A stretch of 11,427 bases of DNA from DATKEK01 sp035512195 (lineage in GTDB: Bacteria; Pseudomonadota; Gammaproteobacteria; Burkholderiales; Eutrophovitaceae): the NCBI GenBank assembly GCA_035512195.1, contig DATKEK010000257.1:1-11427 (forward strand). Reading direction: 5' to 3'. The notes beneath the pieces were generated by a model that saw nothing but the letters and a program-made list of their open reading frames with translations, ran no database searches and was not told the DNA's origin. Position 1 is the first letter of the stretch. Each line of letters begins with the position of its first letter. The translations under genes and the position numbers were made by a program. Positions 1 through 7,039 of the stretch are shown piece after piece.

Positions 1-1497
1 ATTACCAACGCGCTGATCGTCGATTACTGGGGCATCGTCAAGGCGGACGTCGGCATCAAGAACGGGCGCATCAGCGGCATCGGTAAGGCCGGAAATCCCG
101 ATGTGCAGCCGGACGTGACCATCGTGATCGGCGCGGCCACCGAAATCATCGCAGGCGAAGGTTCGATCCTGACCGCGGGCGGGATCGACGCACACATTCA
201 TTTCGTCTGTCCGCAGCAGATCGAGGAGGCCCTCATGTCCGGCATCACGACGATGCTCGGCGGCGGCACCGGGCCGGCGACCGGCACCAATGCGACGACC
301 TGTACGCCGGGACCCTGGCATATCGGACGCATGCTGCAGGCGGCCGAGGCGTTTCCGATGAATCTCGGCTTCATGGGCAAGGGCAATGCAAGCCTCAGGC
401 TGCCGCTGCGCGAACAGGTTGCCGCCGGTGCGATGGGCTTGAAGCTGCACGAAGACTGGGGCACCACGCCTGCCGCGATCGACAACTGCCTCGCGGCGGC
501 GGACGAGATGGACGTGCAGGTCGCAATCCACACCGACACGCTGAACGAATCCGGATTCGTCGAGAACACCATCGCGGCGTTCAAGGGCCGCACCATCCAC
601 ACCTATCACACCGAAGGTGCGGGTGGTGGACATGCGCCGGACATCATCAAGGCCTGCGGCGAAGCGAACGTGCTGCCGTCCTCGACCAATCCGACGCGGC
701 CCTACACCGTCAATACCATCGACGAGCACCTGGACATGCTGATGGTCTGCCATCACCTCGATCCGGGGATCGCGGAGGACGTGGCGTTCGCCGAGTCGCG
801 CATCCGCAAGGAGACGATCGCCGCGGAGGACATTCTCCACGACCTCGGCGCGTTCAGCATGATCGCCAGCGATTCGCAGGCGATGGGCCGCGTGGGCGAG
901 GTGATCTGCCGCACGTGGCAGACTGCGCACAAGATGAAAGTACAGCGCGGTACATTGCCGGAGGACGGCAATGGGGCCGACAACCTGCGGGTCAAGCGTT
1001 ACATCGCGAAATTCACCATCAACCCGGCGCTGACGCACGGTATTGCGCATGAAGTGGGGTCGATCGAGGTCGGAAAACTTGCGGATCTGGTTCTGTGGAA
1101 ACCCGCATTCTTCGGCGTGAAGCCGTCGCTGATCCTCAAAGGCGGCGTCATCGCCGCGGCGGCGATGGGTGACCCGAACGGGTCGATACCGACTCCGCAG
1201 CCGGTGCACTACCGCCCGATGTTCGGCGCCTTCGGCCAGTCGCTTACGCATTCGTCGGTGACCTTCGTGTCGAAGGCGGCGCTCGAGTCGGATATCGGGC
1301 GCAAGCTCGGCCTGCAGAAACCGCTGGTTCCGGCCTGGGGCACGCGCCAGCTCAAGAAGCAGGATCTGCCGCTGAACGGCTACACGCCGCACATCGAAGT
1401 CGATCCGCAGAACTACCAGGTGCGTGCCGACGGCCAGCTGCTGACCTGCGAGCCGGCGGCGGTTCTGCCCATGGCGCAGCGCTATTTCCTGTTCTGA
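1..1497 (+). CDS. ureC: Urease alpha (catalytic) subunit, 5' truncated by window edge
   Basis: This is the nickel-containing catalytic subunit of urease, which hydrolyses urea to ammonia and carbamate in the cytoplasm. The frame is open from base 1 and codes for 498 residues. Aligned by memory to Klebsiella UreC (567 residues), about 69 N-terminal residues lie outside the window. With that offset every active-site residue is present: the HxH nickel pair (His134/136, codons at 193 and 199), the carbamylated Lys217 (442) and His219 (448) in GLKLHEDWG, His246 (529), His272 (607), the mobile-flap Cys319-His320 (748) and Asp360 (871). The C-terminus MAQRYFLF is the usual family ending, so the 3' end is intact. 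A GTG at 103 is internal and is not the start. The stop lies 2 nt before ureE, indicating one operon. The identification is very secure and the enzyme looks functional. Confidence 0.98.
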   Translation: MTNALIVDYWGIVKADVGIKNGRISGIGKAGNPDVQPDVTIVIGAATEIIAGEGSILTAGGIDAHIHFVCPQQIEEALMSGITTMLGGGTGPATGTNATTCTPGPWHIGRMLQAAEAFPMNLGFMGKGNASLRLPLREQVAAGAMGLKLHEDWGTTPAAIDNCLAAADEMDVQVAIHTDTLNESGFVENTIAAFKGRTIHTYHTEGAGGGHAPDIIKACGEANVLPSSTNPTRPYTVNTIDEHLDMLMVCHHLDPGIAEDVAFAESRIRKETIAAEDILHDLGAFSMIASDSQAMGRVGEVICRTWQTAHKMKVQRGTLPEDGNGADNLRVKRYIAKFTINPALTHGIAHEVGSIEVGKLADLVLWKPAFFGVKPSLILKGGVIAAAAMGDPNGSIPTPQPVHYRPMFGAFGQSLTHSSVTFVSKAALESDIGRKLGLQKPLVPAWGTRQLKKQDLPLNGYTPHIEVDPQNYQVRADGQLLTCEPAAVLPMAQRYFLF

Positions 1498-1499
1498 CC

Positions 1500-2003
1500 A
1501 TGCTGGTGATATCGAAGCGCATCGCGCCGCGCGACACTCACGACGTGGAACTGGTGCTGCCGTTCGAGTTGCGGCAGAAAAGCCGTTTGCGTACGCGACT
1601 TGAGAACGGCGAAGACATCGGACTGTTTCTGGACCGTGGCCAGATACTGCGGGGCGGCGACTATTTGCAATCTGAAGACGGCCGCGTGGTAAAAGTCTGC
1701 GCGCGCCCTGAAAAAGTGCTGCAGATCGCTTGCGATACGGCCGAGGCGCTGACCCGGGTTGCCTACCACCTCGGTAATCGGCATGTGCCATTGCAGGTCG
1801 GCAACGGCTGGTTGCGAATCGCCGACGATTATGTGCTCAGGCAAATGGTCGAGGGGTTGGGTGCCATCGTGGCGACCATCGACGCACCGTTCGAACCCGA
1901 GGCCGGCGCTTATGGCGGACATCATCACCGCGACGATCCGGCCGGACACCGCGGCATCATTCATCAGTTCGGCGCAAACCGGACTGGAGCGCCGCGCGCA
2001 TGA
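1500..2003 (+). CDS. ureE: Urease accessory protein UreE (nickel metallochaperone)
   Basis: UreE is a dimeric cytoplasmic protein that binds nickel and hands it to the UreG-containing activation complex. The 167-residue product has the UreE N-terminal beta domain (about residues 1-70, including GLFLDRGQILRGGD) and the metal-binding domain with the YHLGNRHVPLQ motif, whose His95 matches the conserved interface nickel ligand. The C-terminal tail is moderately His-rich (His141-143, 150 and 155) but much shorter than the ten-His tail of Klebsiella UreE, so extra nickel storage is probably modest. The ATG begins 2 nt after the ureC stop with no strong ribosome site, which suggests translational coupling. 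Its TGA overlaps the ureF start as ATGA. Confidence 0.96.
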   Translation: MLVISKRIAPRDTHDVELVLPFELRQKSRLRTRLENGEDIGLFLDRGQILRGGDYLQSEDGRVVKVCARPEKVLQIACDTAEALTRVAYHLGNRHVPLQVGNGWLRIADDYVLRQMVEGLGAIVATIDAPFEPEAGAYGGHHHRDDPAGHRGIIHQFGANRTGAPRA

Positions 2004-2680
2004 ACGGCATTGCGCTGGCGCATCTGCTGCGCCTTGCAAGTCCCGGGCTGCCGGTCGGTGCGTTCAGCTATTCGCAGGGACTGGAATGGGCAGTGGAAGC
2101 GGGCGATGTGCGCGACGAGCACAGTGCCGGCGACTGGATCGGCGCGCTGCTCGCATCGAATATGACGCGCTTCGAGCTGCCCTTGCTTGTGCGCCTGCAT
2201 CGCGCGTGGAATGCGGACGATTCGGATGCGGTGGGCAAATGGAACACCCTGTTCCGCGCATCGAGGGAGACCGCCGAGCTGCGTGCAGAAACCCTGCAGA
2301 TGGGGGCGGCGCTGAAAGCGGCGCTCGCTGCGAGCGGAGAATTCAATAGCGCGCAGACGGCGAAACTGGATTCGATCGATGCCGTGACCTTTCCGGCGGC
2401 TTTTGCGTTTGCCGCGCAGGCCTGGGCGATATTGCCCGGCCACTGCGCGCTCGGCTACGCGTGGTCCTGGGCCGAGAGCCAGGTGACCGCCGCGATGAAA
2501 CTGGTGCCGCTCGGGCAGAGCGCCGGCCAGCGCATCCTGGCGCGCCTGACCCCGGAGATGGCGAACGCGGTGGAGACTGCGCTCACGCTGGAGGACGACG
2601 ACCTGTCCAACTTCGCGCCGCTTTATGCAATTGCCAGCAGCCGGCACGAAACGCAGTACACGCGATTGTTCAGATCCTGA
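2000..2680 (+). CDS. ureF: Urease accessory protein UreF
   Basis: UreF is part of the UreD-UreF-UreG complex that inserts nickel into apo-urease; it is thought to control the UreG GTPase and guide nickel into the active site. The 226-residue all-alpha product carries the family N-terminus LLRLASPGLPVGAFSYSQGL (about residues 9-28), a central RASRETAELR segment, and the typical C-terminus ending SSRHETQYTRLFRS. Length is normal for the family. The start ATG overlaps the ureE stop by 3 nt (ATGA), the classic coupled arrangement; a GGAG at 1986-1989 could help initiation. A 52-nt spacer with a short direct repeat follows before ureG, the loosest junction in this operon. Confidence 0.96.
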   Translation: MNGIALAHLLRLASPGLPVGAFSYSQGLEWAVEAGDVRDEHSAGDWIGALLASNMTRFELPLLVRLHRAWNADDSDAVGKWNTLFRASRETAELRAETLQMGAALKAALAASGEFNSAQTAKLDSIDAVTFPAAFAFAAQAWAILPGHCALGYAWSWAESQVTAAMKLVPLGQSAGQRILARLTPEMANAVETALTLEDDDLSNFAPLYAIASSRHETQYTRLFRS

Positions 2681-2682
2681 AA

Positions 2683-2700
2683 CCTCCGTGTCCTCCGTGG
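2683..2700. repeat. 9-bp-period tandem repeat in the ureF-ureG spacer
   Basis: Two adjacent 9-base units, CCTCCGTGT (2683-2691) and CCTCCGTGG (2692-2700), differ only at the last base. They fill the start of the 52-nt gap between the ureF stop and the ureG start. Similar CTCCGTG or CACGGAG stretches are, from general knowledge, a frequent dispersed intergenic element in environmental proteobacterial genomes. That link is a recollection and not shown by this window. No role is evident here. Confidence 0.55.
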
Positions 2701-2732
2701 TCCAAGATCTATTTTCCAGAAAGGCAGACGAT

Positions 2733-3356
<624 letters not shown>

Positions 3357-3472
3357 GGTTGTCCTCGTTTCAGAAAACTGGCGTTACGTCCGCCGATGGC
3401 GGGACCTGTCGACGGCCGCGCCGGAGGATCAAATTATTTGCTGGTCGTTACCTGCCAGCGCGGCCAGGGGCC

Positions 3473-3688
3473 TCAGACCAGATGGTAGTTGTTGTGGCGC
3501 TGCTGTCCTTCCCATTTTCGCAGCAACCGATCCACGTCCCCAGCATCCGACGCCTGGGAGAGGTAACGGTCCAGATCGCGGGAGTTCTCTGCGCTGAGCC
3601 ACTTCAGAATTCTTTCGAGCATGCTTTTCACGGTTGCAATCCTGGCAAATCGAATCATTTGGCGCTGTTGCGTCGCATGATTGTTCAT
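3473..3688 (-). CDS. Small protein, possible DUF3563 family
   Basis: A 71-residue minus-strand product with no predicted membrane segment. The section from about residue 22 (MLERILKWLSAE) through DLDRYLSQASDAGDVDRLLRKWE resembles the DUF3563 family, short proteobacterial proteins of unknown function with a 'YLxxAxDxxDLExRxR'-like core; this was recognised by eye. I chose the ATG at 3688 because an AAGGTG ribosome site lies just upstream on the minus strand. A GTG two codons earlier is possible but would overlap that site. The gene converges on ureG with about 116 nt between them and has its own extended -10 promoter, so it is probably expressed independently of urease. The gene is likely real; the family assignment is tentative. 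Confidence 0.6.
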   Translation of the reverse strand: MNNHATQQRQMIRFARIATVKSMLERILKWLSAENSRDLDRYLSQASDAGDVDRLLRKWEGQQRHNNYHLV

Positions 3689-3952
3689 AAACACCTTAAC
3701 TAATTAATTCAGAGTAGAAGTATATCAGGAAGTTTCCGGCTCGAATGGAAAAATGATGCACCGCACCTCAAATTTCGTAAGATAAGTGAAGTGCGAACTA
3801 TAACTATATGATCTTCCGTACAAACGGCCGATCATATCGGGCGGAATGCCATCGCCTTGCAGGTACACACGAACGCCGCCGCGATGGCGTGGTCTTTTTG
3901 CTGGATGGACATCAAATCCTTGTGCTGGCTACACTCAACCGGTCACTGCGCG
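3689..3952. other. Divergent intergenic region, AT-rich in its left half
   Basis: This spacer separates the minus-strand small gene from the plus-strand exported-protein gene. Its left part (to about 3808) is clearly more AT-rich than the flanking genes and holds the minus-strand promoter. A TATAAC hexamer at 3799-3804 could be a plus-strand -10 box, but no matching -35 is seen. A short inverted repeat (CCGAT-cat-ATCGG, 3828-3840) lies to the right. A 75-codon frame from the ATG at 3808 crosses the region without a ribosome site or any recognised similarity. Confidence 0.4.
3719..3727 (-). promoter_or_regulatory. Extended -10 promoter for the small minus-strand gene
   Basis: Read on the minus strand this is TGATATACT, an extended -10 element (TGn followed by TATACT, 5 of 6 to consensus). 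No good -35 box is present at 15-18 nt, which is typical for extended -10 promoters. Transcription would begin near 3712, giving a leader of about 24 nt that contains the AAGGTG ribosome site. Confidence 0.5.
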
Positions 3953-4342
3953 ATGCGGCGCTGGCGGACGGCAGGGTTGCTGGTTGCTGCGGTCCTGGCC
4001 TGCCACACTGCCCTTGCAGGCAGTGGCGTGGCTGACCAGATCGAGCGCGCGCAACATCTGCGAGGCCTGCAGGAACGTTTGCAAAGTCTGAATGAACGCT
4101 CCACGGTGCTGCCACCGGCCTCCCTGGATCGTAGTAGGTGGGTGGCAGAAGGCGCTGTAGGGGCAGATCGACGCTGGCGAGAACTGCTTGGTGCACAACA
4201 GCGGGAGCGGGCGGTGCCGGGCGGCAGGCCTGGATCCAGGTCGGTGCGGGCGTTGGCCGGGGAGCGTTCCGATCGTGCGGATGCACTCTCACGACAGATT
4301 CGACAACAGGATTTGGAATACCGGTCGGGCCACAGGCCCTGA
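3953..4342 (+). CDS. Small exported protein of unknown function
   Basis: I do not recognise the family. Starting at the ATG at 3953, the 129-residue product begins with a basic n-region (MRRWR), a hydrophobic stretch (residues 7-16) and an ALA-G cleavage site after residue 22. An alternative lipoprotein reading has the box VLAC with Cys17. The mature part is hydrophilic, Arg- and Gln-rich, with heptad-like helix segments (about residues 25-45, and the last 30 including DRADALSRQIRQQ), so a periplasmic coiled coil is plausible. No clear ribosome site precedes the ATG, and the frame is open further upstream, so the start is uncertain. It lies 43 nt before the methyltransferase-like gene and may share its transcript; both products appear exported. 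Confidence 0.5.
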   Translation: MRRWRTAGLLVAAVLACHTALAGSGVADQIERAQHLRGLQERLQSLNERSTVLPPASLDRSRWVAEGAVGADRRWRELLGAQQRERAVPGGRPGSRSVRALAGERSDRADALSRQIRQQDLEYRSGHRP

Positions 4343-4385
4343 TCGGCGCTGTTTAATCAGAATATTTGAATAACAGGAGGAGCAC

Positions 4386-5228
4386 ATGGACAGCATCAAG
4401 AATGGGTGGAAATCGATCCTGGCAACCGGGGTGCTCATGTTGGCGGGCGCGGTACAGGCCTATCCCACGCCGGCGGGCGCCGATGTCGAAATACTGTTGG
4501 ACGAGGTACTGGCGGGTGACCACCGGCCGGATGCCGACAAGGCGCGCGACAAATACCGCAACCCCAAGGAAACGCTGCTATTTTTTGGGCTGGAGCCGGG
4601 CATGACGGTGGTCGAGATCACGCCCGGTGCAGGCTGGTACACACGGGTGCTGGCACCGGTCATGAAAGACCATGGCACGTTCTATGGCGCGATTTACAAG
4701 GTGACCGACAGCTCGCCGGACATCATCAAACGGCTGGATCGCATGTACCGCGACCTGCAGGCGTCGAACCCGGACCTCTACGGCAACGTTCAGCTGTCCA
4801 CCTTCGACGCGTCCGCGCCGGTATTCGCACCTGCAGGTTCGGCGGACATGGTGCTGACCTTCCGCAACGTGCACAACTGGGCCAAGTTCGGAACCGCCGA
4901 TGCGATGTTCAAGGGTTTCTACGATGCGTTGAAGCCGGGCGGCGTCCTCGGCGTGGTCGAGCATCGCGCAATACCGGGAACGTCTTTCGATAAACAGACT
5001 GACTCCGGCTACATGACCGAGGCGTACACGATCCAGGTTGCGCAGAAGGCCGGATTCAGGCTGGTGAGCAAGTCCGAGATTAACGCCAATCCGAGAGACA
5101 CGGCGGATCACCCGGGCGGCGTCTGGAATCTGCCACCGAACCTGCGTGGCGTGCCGGATGCCGAGAAGTCGAAATACCTGGCGATCGGCGAATCCGACCG
5201 CATGACGCTGAAGTTCGTGAAACCCTGA
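4386..5228 (+). CDS. Predicted exported class I SAM-methyltransferase-fold protein (COG4798-like)
   Basis: The 280-residue product starts with a signal peptide (basic start, hydrophobic residues 11-23, cleavage after AVQA at residue 25). It then has a Rossmann methyltransferase core: the SAM-binding motif I VVEITPGAGWYT (residues 75-86), a possible acidic ribose-binding position in the next strand, the loop FRNVHNW (159-165), and the post-motif LKPGGVLGVVEHR (181-193). This matches the 'predicted methyltransferase' group COG4798, whose members often carry signal peptides; the substrate is unknown. A very strong AGGAGGAG ribosome site (4375-4382) fixes the start. Export of a SAM-dependent enzyme is odd because SAM is cytosolic, so it may bind another ligand. 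The fold is confident, the reaction is not. Confidence 0.85.
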   Translation: MDSIKNGWKSILATGVLMLAGAVQAYPTPAGADVEILLDEVLAGDHRPDADKARDKYRNPKETLLFFGLEPGMTVVEITPGAGWYTRVLAPVMKDHGTFYGAIYKVTDSSPDIIKRLDRMYRDLQASNPDLYGNVQLSTFDASAPVFAPAGSADMVLTFRNVHNWAKFGTADAMFKGFYDALKPGGVLGVVEHRAIPGTSFDKQTDSGYMTEAYTIQVAQKAGFRLVSKSEINANPRDTADHPGGVWNLPPNLRGVPDAEKSKYLAIGESDRMTLKFVKP

Positions 5229-5293
5229 GCGCGACGCCCGGTTAAACTGCCCGGTCGAAACAGCAGACCCGGGTAAGACCCGCTCATCCGGAG

Positions 5294-5328
5294 GGCGGCA
5301 GGACTGCTTGCAGTTTTGCCGCCTTTTT
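5294..5328 (+). terminator. Intrinsic terminator between the methyltransferase gene and fhs
   Basis: The arms 5294-5307 and 5310-5323 pair along 14 positions (GGCGGCA with TGCCGCC, two G-U pairs, then ACTGC with GCAGT), followed by five T residues (5324-5328). This is a textbook rho-independent terminator. It ends the upstream transcript but lies only 24 nt before the fhs ATG, so it could also act as an attenuator in an fhs leader. An alternative hairpin (5280-5285 with 5291-5298, 2-nt bulge) would overlap its left arm. Confidence 0.88.
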
Positions 5329-5352
5329 CGTTTTCAAAAGAACAAGGAAAGA

Positions 5353-7029
5353 ATGAAGTCAGACATCGAAATCGCACAGGCGGCCACCCTGCGAAGCATC
5401 GCCGAGCTTGCCCATGATCGCCTCGGCGTGGGCGCGCAGCATCTGGAGCCTTACGGGCATTACAAGGCAAAAATCTCTCTCGAATTTCTCGCCGCGCTGC
5501 CGGAACGGCGCGGGTCGAAACTGATCCTGGTCACCGCAATCAGCCCGACGCCGGCCGGAGAAGGCAAGACCACTACTACCGTGGGCCTCGGCGATGCGCT
5601 GAACCGGATCGGCAAACAGGCAGTGGTGTGCCTGCGCGAACCCAGCCTCGGGCCGGTGTTCGGCATGAAAGGCGGCGCGGCCGGCGGCGGTCGCGCGCAG
5701 GTGGTGCCGATGGAAGACATCAACCTGCATTTCACCGGCGACTTCAACGCGATCCAGCTTGCCAATAATCTGCTGGCGGCGATAGTGGACAACCATATTC
5801 ATCACGGCAACGAACTCGGCATCGATATCCGGCGCGTGACGTGGAAGCGCGTGCTGGACATGAACGATCGCGCGCTGCGACGGACTGCAATCGCCCTTGG
5901 CGGGCCCGGCAACGGCTACCCGCGCGAGGACGGCTTTGACATCGTGGTCGCATCGGAAGTCATGGCGGTCTTTTGCCTGGCGGAATCGCTGACCGACTTG
6001 AAGGAAAGACTCGGCAAAATGGTCGTCGGTTATACCCATACGCAGCAACCCGTACGCGCGCGCGATCTGCGGGCGCACGGCGCGATGACCGTGCTGCTCA
6101 AGGATGCACTCAAGCCCAACCTGGTGCAGACGCTGGAGAATAACCCGGCGATCATTCACGGCGGCCCGTTCGCCAACATCGCGCACGGTTGCAACTCGGT
6201 TATCGCGACCAAGGCGGCGCTGAAGCTGGCCGATTACGTCGTTACCGAAGCCGGGTTCGGTGCCGATCTCGGCGCGGAGAAGTTCGTCGACATCAAATGC
6301 CGCAAGTCCGGGCTGCGGCCGGATGCGTGCGTGATCGTTGCGACCGTGCGTGCGCTCAAGTACCACGGCGGCGCCGATCCGAAGCAGCTCGGGCGCGAAG
6401 ATCTGGAAGCGCTCGAAAAAGGCGTCGCCAACCTCGAGCGTCATCTGGACAATGTGCGCAACCGCTTTGGGCTCGGATGCGTGGTGTCGCTCAACCGGTT
6501 CTCGGGCGATACGGAGGCCGAGATCGCGCTGCTAAGGCGGAAGGTCGAGGCACTGGGGGTCCGGCTGGTGGTGGCGACGCATTGGGAACACGGCGGTGCG
6601 GGCGCGGAGGAACTCGCACGCGCCGCGGTCGAAATCGCGGAACGGCCGAACTCCGGATTCCGTTTCGTTTACGAGGACGACGCGACCCTGTGGGACAAGA
6701 TTAAAGCAGTGGCCACGGAAGTGTATGGTGCGCAGGACATCGGTGCGGATTCCAGGTTGCGCGCGCAGATCCAGCGCTTGCAGGACGAGGGCTACGGGCG
6801 CTACCCGGTGTGCATCGCCAAGACGCAGTACTCCTTTTCCACGGATGCCACCGCCCGAGGTGCGCCAACCGGCCACGTTCTGCGAATTCGCGAGGTGCGC
6901 CTGGCCGCGGGCGCGGAGTTCATCGTGGTAGTCTGCGGCGATATCATGACCATGCCTGGTCTGCCGAAAGAACCCGCCGCAACACGAATCGACATCACCG
7001 AAGATGGAAGAGTGGTGGGGCTGTTTTGA
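5353..7029 (+). CDS. fhs: Formate-tetrahydrofolate ligase
   Basis: This cytoplasmic enzyme uses ATP to join formate to tetrahydrofolate, giving 10-formyl-THF for purine and formyl-methionine synthesis or one-carbon assimilation. The 558-residue length is normal for the family. Visible signatures are the P-loop TPAGEGKTTTT (residues 66-76), REPSLGPVFGMKGGAAGGG (95-113), the later GGPFANIAHGCNS, and the C-terminal DIMTMPGLPKEPA. I chose the ATG at 5353 because it follows the ribosome site AAGGA (5344-5348) and begins at the usual position; a TTG-started extension would run into the terminator hairpin. The next gene follows after 10 nt, implying co-transcription. No folD lies nearby. Its promoter is not obvious in the short gap after the terminator. 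Confidence 0.97.
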   Translation: MKSDIEIAQAATLRSIAELAHDRLGVGAQHLEPYGHYKAKISLEFLAALPERRGSKLILVTAISPTPAGEGKTTTTVGLGDALNRIGKQAVVCLREPSLGPVFGMKGGAAGGGRAQVVPMEDINLHFTGDFNAIQLANNLLAAIVDNHIHHGNELGIDIRRVTWKRVLDMNDRALRRTAIALGGPGNGYPREDGFDIVVASEVMAVFCLAESLTDLKERLGKMVVGYTHTQQPVRARDLRAHGAMTVLLKDALKPNLVQTLENNPAIIHGGPFANIAHGCNSVIATKAALKLADYVVTEAGFGADLGAEKFVDIKCRKSGLRPDACVIVATVRALKYHGGADPKQLGREDLEALEKGVANLERHLDNVRNRFGLGCVVSLNRFSGDTEAEIALLRRKVEALGVRLVVATHWEHGGAGAEELARAAVEIAERPNSGFRFVYEDDATLWDKIKAVATEVYGAQDIGADSRLRAQIQRLQDEGYGRYPVCIAKTQYSFSTDATARGAPTGHVLRIREVRLAAGAEFIVVVCGDIMTMPGLPKEPAATRIDITEDGRVVGLF

Positions 7030-7039
7030 ACGAGGGAAG

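Noticed and set aside
2625..2732. N-terminal extension of ureG
   Set aside because: It would overlap ureF and add 36 residues absent from the UreG family; the ATG at 2733 has an AAGG upstream and gives the family length.
3389..3403. Possible terminator after ureG
   Set aside because: Only about 5 paired bases around a GAT loop and no T-run.
3359..3703. Plus-strand frame of 114 codons after ureG
   Set aside because: No ribosome site, no recognisable protein pattern, and it is antisense to the better supported small minus-strand gene.
3808..4035. Plus-strand 75-codon frame beginning at an ATG in the divergent region
   Set aside because: No ribosome site and no similarity I recognise; it overlaps the signal peptide of the better supported exported protein. 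It is not impossible.
5359..6444. 361-codon open frame on the minus strand
   Set aside because: Antisense shadow of fhs with no family features.
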